Source: a bacterium
GTDB taxonomy: Bacteria; Patescibacteriota; Minisyncoccia; Phycocordibacterales; UBA1550
Length of the DNA stretch: 40,078 nt
Reading direction: 5' to 3'
Assembly (NCBI GenBank): GCA_030649835.1
Contig: JAUSES010000004.1
Location: 1 to 40,078 of the forward strand
The notes beneath the pieces are model-generated. The model worked only from the letters and a program-made list of their open reading frames with translations. It was not told the origin of the DNA and ran no database searches. Made by a program: the position numbers and the translations under genes. Positions 1 to 6,809 of the stretch are shown here, piece after piece (the first letter of the stretch is position 1; every line of letters begins with the position of its first letter).

Positions 1-374
1 ATGTAGCTCGCTGCAAGTGCGCGGAATGAATCTGATAGGTCAACATAGCGGTAGAGATAGCTTTCAATCTCAAGGCGGAGTGTTTCTCCATCCCCAAAGT
101 TTTCTGGCTTGCCGGGAAGTAGCACCGCACGATGTTTGATGAGATTGTTTTTTGCAGAGACAGGTACGAGGACAGTATCTCTGTCAACAGGAAGCGAATC
201 CACGAGGGTGGTGGCTCCGTTTTCATAGACGGCAAGTCGTGTTCTTTTTTCTTCTGATAAATATACAAGCTCAACAATTCTTCCATCAGGGAGCACTCTT
301 GAAACCGTGGGCACTTCATGCACGAATGATTTTTGTTTTTCTACTTTTTCCTCTTGTGTTTTTTGTGGTGTCAT
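1..374 (-). CDS. Partial gene of the integrated element, N-terminal part only
   Basis: An open frame, absent from the ORF track, runs on the minus strand from an ATG at 372-374 off the left edge, giving about 124 residues. It begins with a Lys/Gln/Glu-rich segment (MTPQKTQEEKVEKQKS), followed by a beta-rich stretch and an amphipathic helix region (LEIESYLYRYVDLSDSF). Codon use looks coding throughout, whereas the plus-strand ORF over the same bases reads as noise. It is divergent from the recombinase and about 100 bp from the small gene at 482, so it is probably cargo or a replication gene of the same element. The last visible stretch faintly recalls helicase/ATPase proteins of such elements, but no motif is complete. 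I do not recognise the family. The exact start is uncertain because no ribosome binding site is visible. Confidence 0.55.
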   Translation of the reverse strand, partial: MTPQKTQEEKVEKQKSFVHEVPTVSRVLPDGRIVELVYLSEEKRTRLAVYENGATTLVDSLPVDRDTVLVPVSAKNNLIKHRAVLLPGKPENFGDGETLRLEIESYLYRYVDLSDSFRALAASY

Positions 375-481
375 GCACTTACGGTAGCGCGCGCTTGATG
401 CAGCACCAAGTGGTGAGAATGTGCTGTTTGGGCAAACTCTCCCTTCTATTTTATTACCCCCGCGCAAGCAACAATGGGTAC

Positions 482-685
482 ATGGAACCAAATACTGAAC
501 AACGGGAGTTTTCTTCTTTGATTGAGCGTCTCATGCCCAAGGCATCCATCAAAGAAAAAGAGATTGCTCAAGCAAATCTGAATACATTTATGGAGGTGAT
601 GTACCGCATCTACCAACGCTTTGAGGCGGAGGGTCGGTTCCCCCTTCCCGAAGATGGGTCATTGACTAAATCGGTAGATATGTAA
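482..685 (+). CDS. Small hypothetical protein upstream of the recombinase
   Basis: Sixty-seven residues, charged and helical (REFSSLIERLMPKASIKEK, then NLNTFMEVMYRIYQRFEAEG). The tracked ORF starts at 152, but its first 110 residues are low-quality sequence antisense to the partial gene at 1-374, so the ATG at 482 is the likely start. It ends 21 bp before the large serine recombinase and is probably co-transcribed with it. Small helical proteins in this position may be accessory or regulatory factors of the element; this is inferred from context only. No Shine-Dalgarno sequence is seen. The function is unknown. Confidence 0.6.
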   Translation: MEPNTEQREFSSLIERLMPKASIKEKEIAQANLNTFMEVMYRIYQRFEAEGRFPLPEDGSLTKSVDM

Positions 686-706
686 TGAATATACCTATAG
701 ACAATC

Positions 707-2191
707 ATGAAAATTTACTATGGGTACGTTCGGGTCTCAACAGTGCGGCAAGGGGAACGCGGTTCTTCTCTTCAAGAGCAACGTGAGGCTATAGGCCACT
801 ATGCACAAAGACAAGGTCTGGTAATTTCGGAGTGGTTTGAAGAAAAAGAAACGGCAGCAAAACGTGGGCGTACCATTTTCAACAGAATGCTTGCTTCACT
901 TGATCAGGGTAAAGCGATAGGTGTCATCATTCACAAGATTGATCGTAGCGCTCGCAACCTGCGGGACTGGTCAGATTTAGGCGAACTCATTGACCGTGGC
1001 ATAGAGGTGCACTTTGCACATGAAAGTCTTGATATGAATTCTCGTGGAGGCAGGCTTGCAGCAGATATCCAAGCGGTCGTCGCATCAGACTATATTCGCA
1101 ATTTGCGAGATGAGGTGCGTAAAGGATTTTACGGACGACTTAAGCAGGGATATTATCCACTCCCTGCTCCGCTTGGATACACCGACAACGGTGCCGCAAA
1201 ACCGAAAACGCTCAACTCGAGTGTCGCACCACTTGTGCGTAAAGCATTTGAACTCTATGCAACAGAGAGACATTCATTTGAAACACTCCAGAAGGAATTG
1301 ACACGATTAGGCTTGCGAAATCGTAATGGCGGTATTGTTTCTCGAAACGGCATTTCAACCCTGCTCAACAACCCATTTTATATCGGTCTTATCAACATCG
1401 AAAAAACAGGCGAACATTTTCAGGGAAACCATGAGCCGTTAATTCCAAAAAGCCTCTTTGATCGAGTGCAAGTACTCCTTCGGGGCAAACGAAAAATCAC
1501 CGGCCTTAAGCATTCTTATACCTACCAAAAAATGTTTCGCTGTGAGACCTGCGGATATGGCCTCATAGCAGAGCGCCAGAAAGGATTTATCTACTACCGC
1601 TGCCATACGGGAGCTTGCCCAACTACTTCATTCCGAGAAGAAGCCTTGGAAGAAAAGATTTTCAAGGCTCTACGAACATTTAAGTTTACATCTGAGGACC
1701 TGGTAAATTTCGACGAAGAATTTAAAAAGTTTGGGAAAAAATATATCAAGGATGGGGAAACCATTGCTCAGTCGCTTCGTTTGAGTATTAGCCAGACAGA
1801 AAGCCGCCTGGAGGTGCTTACTGATGCTTTTATTGATCGCATGATAGACAAAGAAACCTATGAAGCAAAGAAGGCAAAGCTCCTGCTCGAAAAAGCAGGG
1901 TATGCTGAAAAAATGCGCGATATTGAATCAGGAAAAGAAATTATTGCACACAAGGTGCAAAATTTCCTCGAACTCCTCAAACGCATGGCGCATATGGATG
2001 AATTAGAAAATCCAGCCGAAAAGCGCGATTTAGTAAAAAGCGTAACCTCGAACTTGCGTGTTTCTCCAAAAGACCTTGCTGTCTCTTGGGTTTCTCCCTT
2101 TGACACCCTCGAAAAATACGAGGCTGTCACTTGCGGTGGACCCGAGGAGAGTCGAACTCCTTACCTCCGGAGTGCAAAACCGGCGCTCTAG
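707..2191 (+). CDS. Large serine recombinase (site-specific integrase)
   Basis: 494 residues. The N-terminal resolvase catalytic domain (about 1-150) has the nucleophile Ser11 in YVRVST and the conserved Arg-rich segment HKIDRSARNLRDW. A recombinase domain follows (about 160-260, with GYTDNG and the NNPFYIG segment), then a zinc ribbon (CETCGYG ... CHTGACP) and a long charged coiled-coil-like C-terminal region, the standard large serine recombinase layout. Such enzymes integrate and excise elements between short attP/attB sites through a Ser-DNA linkage. The last 18 or so codons (ending RTPYLRSAKPAL) are antisense to tRNA-Ala, so the protein's C-terminus is encoded by the presumed attachment site. 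A hexamer TATAGA ends 5 nt before the ATG. It marks the right end of an integrated element whose other end lies off the window. Confidence 0.93.
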   Translation: MKIYYGYVRVSTVRQGERGSSLQEQREAIGHYAQRQGLVISEWFEEKETAAKRGRTIFNRMLASLDQGKAIGVIIHKIDRSARNLRDWSDLGELIDRGIEVHFAHESLDMNSRGGRLAADIQAVVASDYIRNLRDEVRKGFYGRLKQGYYPLPAPLGYTDNGAAKPKTLNSSVAPLVRKAFELYATERHSFETLQKELTRLGLRNRNGGIVSRNGISTLLNNPFYIGLINIEKTGEHFQGNHEPLIPKSLFDRVQVLLRGKRKITGLKHSYTYQKMFRCETCGYGLIAERQKGFIYYRCHTGACPTTSFREEALEEKIFKALRTFKFTSEDLVNFDEEFKKFGKKYIKDGETIAQSLRLSISQTESRLEVLTDAFIDRMIDKETYEAKKAKLLLEKAGYAEKMRDIESGKEIIAHKVQNFLELLKRMAHMDELENPAEKRDLVKSVTSNLRVSPKDLAVSWVSPFDTLEKYEAVTCGGPEESRTPYLRSAKPAL

Positions 2192-2210
2192 CCAAGTGAG
2201 CTACGGGCCC
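2137..2210 (-). tRNA. tRNA-Ala (anticodon TGC)
   Basis: A 74-nt cloverleaf on the minus strand. The acceptor GGGCCCG pairs with CGGGTCC (one G-U), the D-arm is GCTC/GAGC, the anticodon loop TTTGCAC carries TGC, and the T-arm is AGGAG/CTCCT around TTCGACT. The closing pair of the anticodon stem is T-T. The discriminator is A; the next bases are CCG, so CCA is not encoded. Its 3' half overlaps the 3' end of the recombinase gene on the other strand, the usual geometry of an integrase target tRNA. Confidence 0.95.
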
Positions 2211-2314
2211 ATGAAAACAGGTGATAGTTTGTAGCAATTAGTTATTAGGAAATTCAAAACCTGTTCACTACAACCTAAAAACTACTAACTAAAACCTACT
2301 CACGCTATTCTACC

Positions 2315-3280
2315 TTATTTTTTCTGTAATGCAAGGGTAAGGACGTATTCAACAAAATTAGGAAACTCTAGCCCTTTTAATGCAAGTGATTTAATGAGAA
2401 GCGAAGTGTCGGTCAATCCCGGCAAAGTATTGACCTCAAGGAGGTACGGCCCCTCATCGGTCATAATAAAATCATACCGCGCATAATGCCGAGCGCCTAA
2501 ATGCGTATGTGCAAGTAGCGCTGTTTCCTCGAGTGCACGACGTTCGGACTCACTCATGCGTGCAGGACCCACAGGATGTGACAAATTTTTATACTTTTGG
2601 TCATAGTCAAAAAGCGTTCCCTCGGGCAAAAGTATTTCAAGCGGGGGTGTGGCGTATGACCCAGCTCTGCCCGACGAATCCACCACACCAAGGGTCACCT
2701 CACGTCCACTCACATACTCCTCCACCATTGCTTTTTCAGAATACGTCAAGGCCTTTTCAATCCCCGCGACCAAATCCTTCTCGTTGTGCGCAAGCGAAAG
2801 CCCTACCGACGAACCCCCCGAGAGTGGCTTTACCACATACGGCGCGCGAATCTCTTGTCCAACACGTGCAACGACTTCACTCACCTCTTCCCCACGCGAA
2901 ACCACCACACCCTTTGGCACTTTTATTCCCACCGCAGAAAAATACTTCTTCGCAAGCTCTTTGTTCATGCCTATCGCTGAAGGAAGCGCTGTGGAGCCAG
3001 TGTATGGTATATCAAATATTTCTAAAATCTTTTGCACCTTACCGTCCTCACCAAACTCCCCATGGAGCGCGTTAAAAACCACATCCACGTGTTGCAAAAG
3101 CTTCGCAGGGGTAGTTGGTCTGCCATCAATAAGCCACTCACCTGCGTTGGTAATCAAAATATCATGCACTTCATATTTGTCACGCGGAAGCGCATTGATA
3201 ACATTGCCCCCTGTCCGAAGCGATACATGATACTCGCTCCCCAACCCCCCGCGCATCACCCCTACTCTAAGTTTGCTCAT
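2315..3280 (-). CDS. ddl: D-alanine--D-alanine ligase
   Basis: 321 residues from the ATG at 3280; the tracked start at 3370 adds 30 residues without family character. The enzyme joins two D-Ala with ATP for peptidoglycan precursors in the cytoplasm. The ATP-grasp fold is visible: an N-terminal MRGGLGSEYHVSL loop, the glycine-rich KPLSGGSSVGLSLAH, an EEYVSGREVTLGV strand, and the C-terminal metal site ARYDFIMTDEGPYLLEVNT with PGLT. Length is normal (about 300-350). Together with alr at 6810 it supplies the D-Ala branch of wall synthesis. A TATACT hexamer lies 6 nt before the ATG. Confidence 0.96.
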   Translation of the reverse strand: MSKLRVGVMRGGLGSEYHVSLRTGGNVINALPRDKYEVHDILITNAGEWLIDGRPTTPAKLLQHVDVVFNALHGEFGEDGKVQKILEIFDIPYTGSTALPSAIGMNKELAKKYFSAVGIKVPKGVVVSRGEEVSEVVARVGQEIRAPYVVKPLSGGSSVGLSLAHNEKDLVAGIEKALTYSEKAMVEEYVSGREVTLGVVDSSGRAGSYATPPLEILLPEGTLFDYDQKYKNLSHPVGPARMSESERRALEETALLAHTHLGARHYARYDFIMTDEGPYLLEVNTLPGLTDTSLLIKSLALKGLEFPNFVEYVLTLALQKK

Positions 3281-3286
3281 GAGTAC

Positions 3287-3292
3287 AGTATA
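3287..3292 (-). promoter_or_regulatory. -10 box of ddl, leaderless spacing
   Basis: TATACT ends 6 nt before the ddl ATG. Transcription from it would begin at or next to the start codon. No Shine-Dalgarno sequence fits in the gap. Confidence 0.6.
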
Positions 3293-3380
3293 CCCTTCAC
3301 GCTCATTTTTGCCCAGAGAGTTTAGTGGGGACAACACTTTTATGTGGCTAATTATTTCTAAAATTACCATATATAAAAAG

Positions 3381-3397
3381 TAGGTGTGGGGGTATAC
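3381..3397 (+). repeat. 17-nt G-rich motif, copy 1
   Basis: TAGGTGTGGGGGTATAC. The same 17-mer occurs on the minus strand at 20556-20572, where it leads into the -10 box of the GH15 gene, and a near copy occurs at 20637-20654. Here it sits in the ddl/tRNA-Leu divergent gap and may be part of a rightward promoter (TATACAAT follows). Confidence 0.5.
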
Positions 3398-3434
3398 AAT
3401 ACACCTGTCTCTAAAAAACTACCAAATTATTTTT

Positions 3435-3494
3435 ATCAGATTATTTAATCACCTATTCTACCTATCGGTAGAATAGGTGATTAAATAATCTGAT
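3435..3494. repeat. Perfect 28-bp inverted repeat with 4-nt loop
   Basis: The arms 3435-3462 and 3467-3494 are exact complements, with TATC between them. It lies 36 bp upstream of tRNA-Leu and about 155 bp upstream of the divergent ddl gene, so it is not at the 3' end of any recognised gene. No U-tract follows. Confidence 0.85.
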
Positions 3495-3530
3495 TGATTT
3501 TCAAGCTATTTCTGGTACTATATCTGCACT

Positions 3531-3611
3531 GCCGGAGTGGCGGAATGGTAGACGCGCACGACTCAAAATCGTGTATCGAAAGGTGTGGAGGTTCGAGTCC
3601 TCTCTCCGGCA
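3531..3611 (+). tRNA. tRNA-Leu (anticodon CAA)
   Basis: The acceptor GCCGGAG pairs with CTCCGGC and the anticodon stem is CACGA/TCGTG with loop CTCAAAA (anticodon CAA, reading UUG). The short extra arm is typical of Leu, and the T-arm contains GTTCGAGTC. The discriminator is A and CCA is not encoded. A promoter is plausible just upstream: TTGATT, then TACTAT about 16 nt later and 9 nt before the tRNA. The tracked ORF from 3494 is a spurious read-through of this gene. Confidence 0.95.
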
Positions 3612-3619
3612 CAAAAATT

Positions 3620-3883
3620 ATGACTATTGGTTACATTACAATTGCACTTTCTTTACTTGTTACGGGAATCGGTATGACTTCACAAGCTAGGAAAAACTAT
3701 CTTAGGAAGAGTACTGAGGGACTTTCTTTTATGTATTTCATACTCCTTGCGGTGTCTTATTCTTTTTGGGTATATTACGGCTTTTCAATATTTGATTATG
3801 TATTAATTATTCCAATGGCAGTTGGAGCGTTAGTATCCTATATTATTGTTTTCCAGATCTACTATTACAAATCCGTGAAATAA
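3620..3883 (+). CDS. SemiSWEET-like (PQ-loop/MtN3) small membrane transporter
   Basis: 87 residues from the ATG at 3620, eight bases after tRNA-Leu; the tracked ORF is longer only because it reads through the tRNA. Three hydrophobic helices are visible. Helix 1 leads into SQARKNYLRKSTEGLSFMYF, which matches the PQ-loop signature of SemiSWEETs (proline replaced by Ser in the PQ position), helix 2 carries SYSFWVYYG, and helix 3 ends in a Lys-containing tail. Half-size SWEETs dimerise to form a sugar channel in the inner membrane. There is no room for its own promoter, so it is probably transcribed with the tRNA. Substrate is unknown; a sugar would fit the glucan genes elsewhere in the window. 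Confidence 0.8.
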   Translation: MTIGYITIALSLLVTGIGMTSQARKNYLRKSTEGLSFMYFILLAVSYSFWVYYGFSIFDYVLIIPMAVGALVSYIIVFQIYYYKSVK

Positions 3884-3905
3884 GGCGCGGTTCAACTAAC
3901 ACTCT

Positions 3906-3940
3906 AAAGGGGGCGCGACCCTTGGTCGCGCCCCCTTTTT
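3906..3940. terminator. Bidirectional rho-independent terminator
   Basis: A very GC-rich 12-bp stem (GGGGGCGCGACC / GGTCGCGCCCCC) with a 3-nt loop, flanked by an A-run and a T5 run. It separates the convergent SemiSWEET-like and peroxiredoxin genes. Confidence 0.92.
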
Positions 3941-3970
3941 GACTTTAAGACTTTTGACCTTCGACTAGTT

Positions 3971-4591
3971 TTAAATCTTCCCCACCAAGTCCAGCCCTGG
4001 CTTCAATGTGTCATCCCCCGGCTCCCAGCTTGCGGGACACACATTGCCACCGTGCTCACGGACAAACTTCGCAGCTTGTAGCTTGCGTACAAGCTCTGTT
4101 GCGTTTCTTCCTACACTGTTATCATTCACCTCCACGATACGAAGCACTCCATCTGGGTCAACGACAAATGTTCCACGAAGCGACAAGCCCTCTTCTGGAA
4201 TGTACGTGCCGAACACATGACAGAGCTCGTGACGCGTATCGGCAAGCATTGGAAATTTAATTTTTTTAATAGCTTCGGATGTATCATGCCATGCTTTGTG
4301 AACAAACACTGTGTCGGTAGAAACCGAAAGCACTTCTCCACCGAGCTTCTGAATCGCCTCATAGTTGTCTGCCATTTCCTCAAGCTCCGTTGGACATACA
4401 AATGTAAAATCCGCAGGATAGAAAAAGAGAATAAGCCACTTCCCACGGTAGTCTGAAAGTTTAATCTTTTTTACTTCTTCATCATGGAACGCTTCCACCT
4501 CTGCATCTGGAATAACGTGCCCTATTTCTGCAAAAATTGGCTCGTCAATTTCGCAGCCACCGCAACATTCATTCATATCTTTGTGATTCAT
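3971..4591 (-). CDS. 2-Cys peroxiredoxin (AhpC/Prx1 type)
   Basis: 206 residues. A cytosolic thiol peroxidase that reduces hydrogen peroxide and organic peroxides. The peroxidatic Cys lies in DFTFVCPTELEEM and the resolving Cys in GGNVCPASWEPGDDTLKPG, the typical 2-Cys arrangement. The N-terminus has an extra Cys cluster (NECCGGCE) not usual in the family, which could bind metal or form added disulfides. No thioredoxin-type or AhpF reductase gene is next to it. It is divergent from miaA across 50 bp. A TATTAT hexamer about 19 nt before the ATG could be its promoter, giving a short leader. Confidence 0.95.
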   Translation of the reverse strand: MNHKDMNECCGGCEIDEPIFAEIGHVIPDAEVEAFHDEEVKKIKLSDYRGKWLILFFYPADFTFVCPTELEEMADNYEAIQKLGGEVLSVSTDTVFVHKAWHDTSEAIKKIKFPMLADTRHELCHVFGTYIPEEGLSLRGTFVVDPDGVLRIVEVNDNSVGRNATELVRKLQAAKFVREHGGNVCPASWEPGDDTLKPGLDLVGKI

Positions 4592-4629
4592 GGTAATAAT
4601 TGTTAATTTGATAATACTTTATATATAGG

Positions 4630-4635
4630 TAATAT
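4630..4635 (+). promoter_or_regulatory. -10-like box of miaA
   Basis: TAATAT ends 6 nt before the GTG start codon. Confidence 0.45.
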
Positions 4636-4641
4636 AGCAGA

Positions 4642-5583
4642 GTGAACAACAAAACAAAAATAGCCTTCAGAACCCACCCCCAGGTCATTGCAGTAGTTGG
4701 GCCCACTGCATCTGGCAAAAGCGCCCTTGCGGTTGAAATAGCGCGTCTTGTGGGTGGAGAGGTTGTTTCAGCTGACTCGCGTCAGATCTACGTAGGTCTC
4801 GATATTGGCACAGGCAAAGTCACCAAAAAGGAAATGGGTGGTGTCCCTCATCACCTGCTCGATGTAGCCAATCCAAAGAGAAAAATGTCAGTAGTACAGT
4901 ACGAGAAGCTTGCATCACGTACAATTCAGGATATTTTGAAACGTGGCAAGGTCCCTATCATTTGCGGAGGAACGGGGCTCTATGTAGATGCACTCCTCAC
5001 GACTGCCACATTTCCTGAAGTACCGCCTAATAGCAGGCTTCGCGCTTTGCTTGAAAAACTTTCCACCGAAACACTTTTCAAAAAACTCTCCAAACTCGAC
5101 CCTGCGCGCGCAAAAACTATCGACGCCAAAAATCCTCGCCGTCTCATTCGTGCTATTGAAATAGCATTAGCGCTTGGCAGTGTGCCTCCGCAGACCACAC
5201 CAATTGAACAATACGACACACTCTGGATCGGTCTCGCCTTGCCCCAAGATGAGCTCAACGCGCGGATTACCGCACGCCTCCACTCCCGCATGCGCCGTGG
5301 CATGGTCGCCGAGGCGCGTCGCCTCCACGCACAAGGGCTCTCGTACAAACGCATGGATTCCCTTGGCCTCGAATATCGCTTCCTCGCAGAGTTTCTCCAA
5401 AACAAAATTTCAAAAGAAGAGCTACTCGACCTTCTCGATATCGCAATCCGCCAATACGCAAAACGCCAAATAGTTTGGTTTAAGAAAAGTGAAAAGATCA
5501 GATGGTTTAAACCAAATGAGACAAAGAAAATTGAACAATTAGTTTTGCGCCACACGAGCTCAACACCCCAGAGAACCCATTAA
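4642..5583 (+). CDS. miaA: tRNA dimethylallyltransferase
   Basis: 313 residues with a GTG start. It transfers a dimethylallyl group to the N6 of A37 in tRNAs reading UNN codons. The P-loop GPTASGKS is at about 20-27, followed by SADSRQIYVGLDIGTGK, the HHLLDV segment and CGGTGLYVDALL, with the C-terminal tRNA-binding helices ending in AKRQIVWFKK. Length is normal. The GTG start is preferred because the six-residue gap before the first beta strand is typical and TAATAT is correctly spaced upstream. The gene ends tail-to-tail with the Lys-rich protein, and the two stop codons overlap. Confidence 0.95.
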   Translation: MNNKTKIAFRTHPQVIAVVGPTASGKSALAVEIARLVGGEVVSADSRQIYVGLDIGTGKVTKKEMGGVPHHLLDVANPKRKMSVVQYEKLASRTIQDILKRGKVPIICGGTGLYVDALLTTATFPEVPPNSRLRALLEKLSTETLFKKLSKLDPARAKTIDAKNPRRLIRAIEIALALGSVPPQTTPIEQYDTLWIGLALPQDELNARITARLHSRMRRGMVAEARRLHAQGLSYKRMDSLGLEYRFLAEFLQNKISKEELLDLLDIAIRQYAKRQIVWFKKSEKIRWFKPNETKKIEQLVLRHTSSTPQRTH

Positions 5584-5942
5584 GCCTTCTCCTCTGTACC
5601 AGGCTCCATGTCGGTGTCCGTATTTGTCTCTGTCTCTGTGTTCGTGTTTGCACTAATGTTTGTCTCGGTGTCTGTATTTGTGTCTAGCTCGATATTTTTC
5701 TCGGGCTCAAGGCGTTTTTTAGAAATTCGTGCACCACTACTTTTTCTCCTTCGTATTTCCGGAGGCCCTTTTTTCACTGCCTGCTTACGCTTCGTGGTTT
5801 TTTTCCCAATCTTTTTTGCTGGCTTTCTTTCAGTTTTTTTTGCTATCTTTTTTACTTTATTGCCACTTTTTTTTATTGTCTTCTTAACTTTTGACATCAC
5901 CTTCTTCACTTTCGCTCTAGCTTTTTTTACTATAGTAATCAT
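5580..5942 (-). CDS. Low-complexity protein: basic N-terminus, acidic Asn/Thr C-terminus
   Basis: 120 residues from the ATG at 5942; the tracked start at 5987 adds an AT-rich, implausible leader. Residues 1 to about 75 are Lys-rich with repeated KK/KV units (VKKARAKVKKVMSKVKK), like histone H1-type tails. The remainder is a repetitive TNTDTETN-type acidic tail ending EPGTEEKA. No fold is predictable. A nucleic-acid or polyphosphate binding role is possible for the basic half, but nothing proves it. A TATAGT hexamer lies about 50 nt upstream. Its stop codon overlaps that of miaA on the other strand. The repetitive tail could expand or contract by slippage. Confidence 0.7.
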   Translation of the reverse strand: MITIVKKARAKVKKVMSKVKKTIKKSGNKVKKIAKKTERKPAKKIGKKTTKRKQAVKKGPPEIRRRKSSGARISKKRLEPEKNIELDTNTDTETNISANTNTETETNTDTDMEPGTEEKA

Positions 5943-6629
5943 GATATTAATAATTATTAAAATTGCGTAATTGAAATCGAGCCCCACTATACTAAAAAAC
6001 CACAGTCGATCACTAGACTAAAGACGAGTGATGAATGGGGTGATTACAAATCGTTCATATAAAGTGAAGAGGTTAATACGGGCACACGAGGAACGCTAAC
6101 GCTTCTCTCCCTCGACTCTAATCTCGTCGTCACTCGATTAGGTCTGGGCACCGCCTCGCAGTCTCGCAAGCTTGCTTGACAATGCTCCGGCGTTCGAGTC
6201 CTCGACGCAAGGCATGCAGATGCCAAAAACATGAGGACGCGTCCCCGAGTTACTAATTCGCTTTGCTCATATAACTGGGTACAATATTAGCTCCTCGACT
6301 CGGAAATAAGAAAATTGTCTTTTCTCATTTCTCTCGTTCTACGTCGCCAATAAGTACTCGCGGACACACCTCGGCGACCCAGTGATTACAACGGGTGCCC
6401 GCCTGCGGGCCCACGAGGAGTCTCTCGGCCTACTGCCGCAGTACAGCTTTGCCATTTTTTCGAACTAGTAAATTCTCAAAAATATGGCAGAAGCTTTTCG
6501 AGTCCTCGAGGACTCTGCCCCAAGTTACTAAGTGTGCTCATGTGAGTACACATTGCGCGCACTAAGTACTTCCGGCCCTGGCTCAGCGACAAGCACTCAC
6601 TTCGTTCGTCTTGTATACCGCTTCCGCCT
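5943..6629. other. Gene-free, repeat-rich intergenic region
   Basis: No frame looks coding. The stretch contains at least two degenerate units of roughly 300 bp in the same order: GTGATTACAA, then a GGGC/CACGAGGA segment, then TTCGAGTCCTCG (6193, about 6500 and again at 6630), then AGTTACTAA and GCTCAT. The 12-mer equals the T-loop sequence of the nearby tRNA-Trp. It could be decayed tRNA copies, a recombination-site array or a structured RNA. I found no match by eye to tmRNA, RNase P or SRP RNA. Confidence 0.5.
6289..6357 (+). repeat. Dispersed repeat family 2, copy A
   Basis: About 68 nt beginning AGCTCCTCGACTCGG and containing ATTTCTCTCG and CTACGTCGCC. It aligns over its whole length with 32540-32607, with an internal AT-rich hairpin in both. 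Confidence 0.75.
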
Positions 6630-6718
6630 TTCGAGTCCTCGTGGGCCACGCAATAATAATAAAACAGGATACTGCGAGAGTATCCTGTTTTATTATTGCG
6701 GGCCCACGAGGACTCGAA
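6630..6718. repeat. Large inverted repeat duplicating the 3' end of tRNA-Trp and its terminator
   Basis: Arms 6630-6672 and 6680-6718 surround a 7-nt loop. The right arm is the 3' end of tRNA-Trp plus downstream sequence; the left arm repeats it in opposite orientation (TTCGAGTCCTCGTGGGCC, then CAATAATAAT and AAAACAGGATAC) with a 3-nt insertion and one altered position. The inner 18 bp are perfect and could act as a terminator for tRNA-Trp. Confidence 0.85.
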
Positions 6719-6769
6719 CCTCGGTCTGCGCGTTTGGAGTGCGATATTCTACCACTGAACTATGGGCCC
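6699..6769 (-). tRNA. tRNA-Trp (anticodon CCA)
   Basis: The acceptor GGGCCCA pairs perfectly with TGGGCCC, the D-arm is GTTC/GAAT with loop AGTGGTA, and the anticodon loop CTCCAAA gives CCA with T33. The T-arm is CCGAGG/CCTCGT around TTCGAGT, and the discriminator is G as in bacterial Trp. The anticodon stem has mismatches at both ends (27-43 and 31-39). Reading the anticodon as TCC (Gly) would place C at position 33, so Trp is preferred. CCA is not encoded. Confidence 0.85.
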
Positions 6770-6809
6770 TAATGAAACCGAGTATATCAAAATTTACTCA
6801 AAAATGGAA

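Noticed and set aside
152-481. N-terminal 110 residues of the tracked ORF 152..685
   Set aside because: Antisense to the clearly coding partial gene at 1-374; composition not protein-like. Only the part from ATG 482 is kept.
2509-3325. Long plus-strand ORFs across ddl (188, 193 and 97 aa)
   Set aside because: Shadow frames of ddl; Pro/Ser-rich translation typical of antisense codons.
3494-3619. N-terminal extension of the SemiSWEET ORF
   Set aside because: It is a translation of tRNA-Leu (GGMVDAHDSKSC...), a common artefact.
6044-6232. ORF of 62 aa in the repeat region
   Set aside because: Antisense of the T-arm-like repeats, Arg/Ser-rich and without a plausible start; not protein-like.
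5943-6629. tmRNA, RNase P or SRP RNA
   Set aside because: None of their conserved core motifs could be found by eye on either strand.
6699-6769. Reading the tRNA as Gly(TCC)
   Set aside because: It would place C at position 33; G73 and the CTCCAAA loop fit Trp(CCA).
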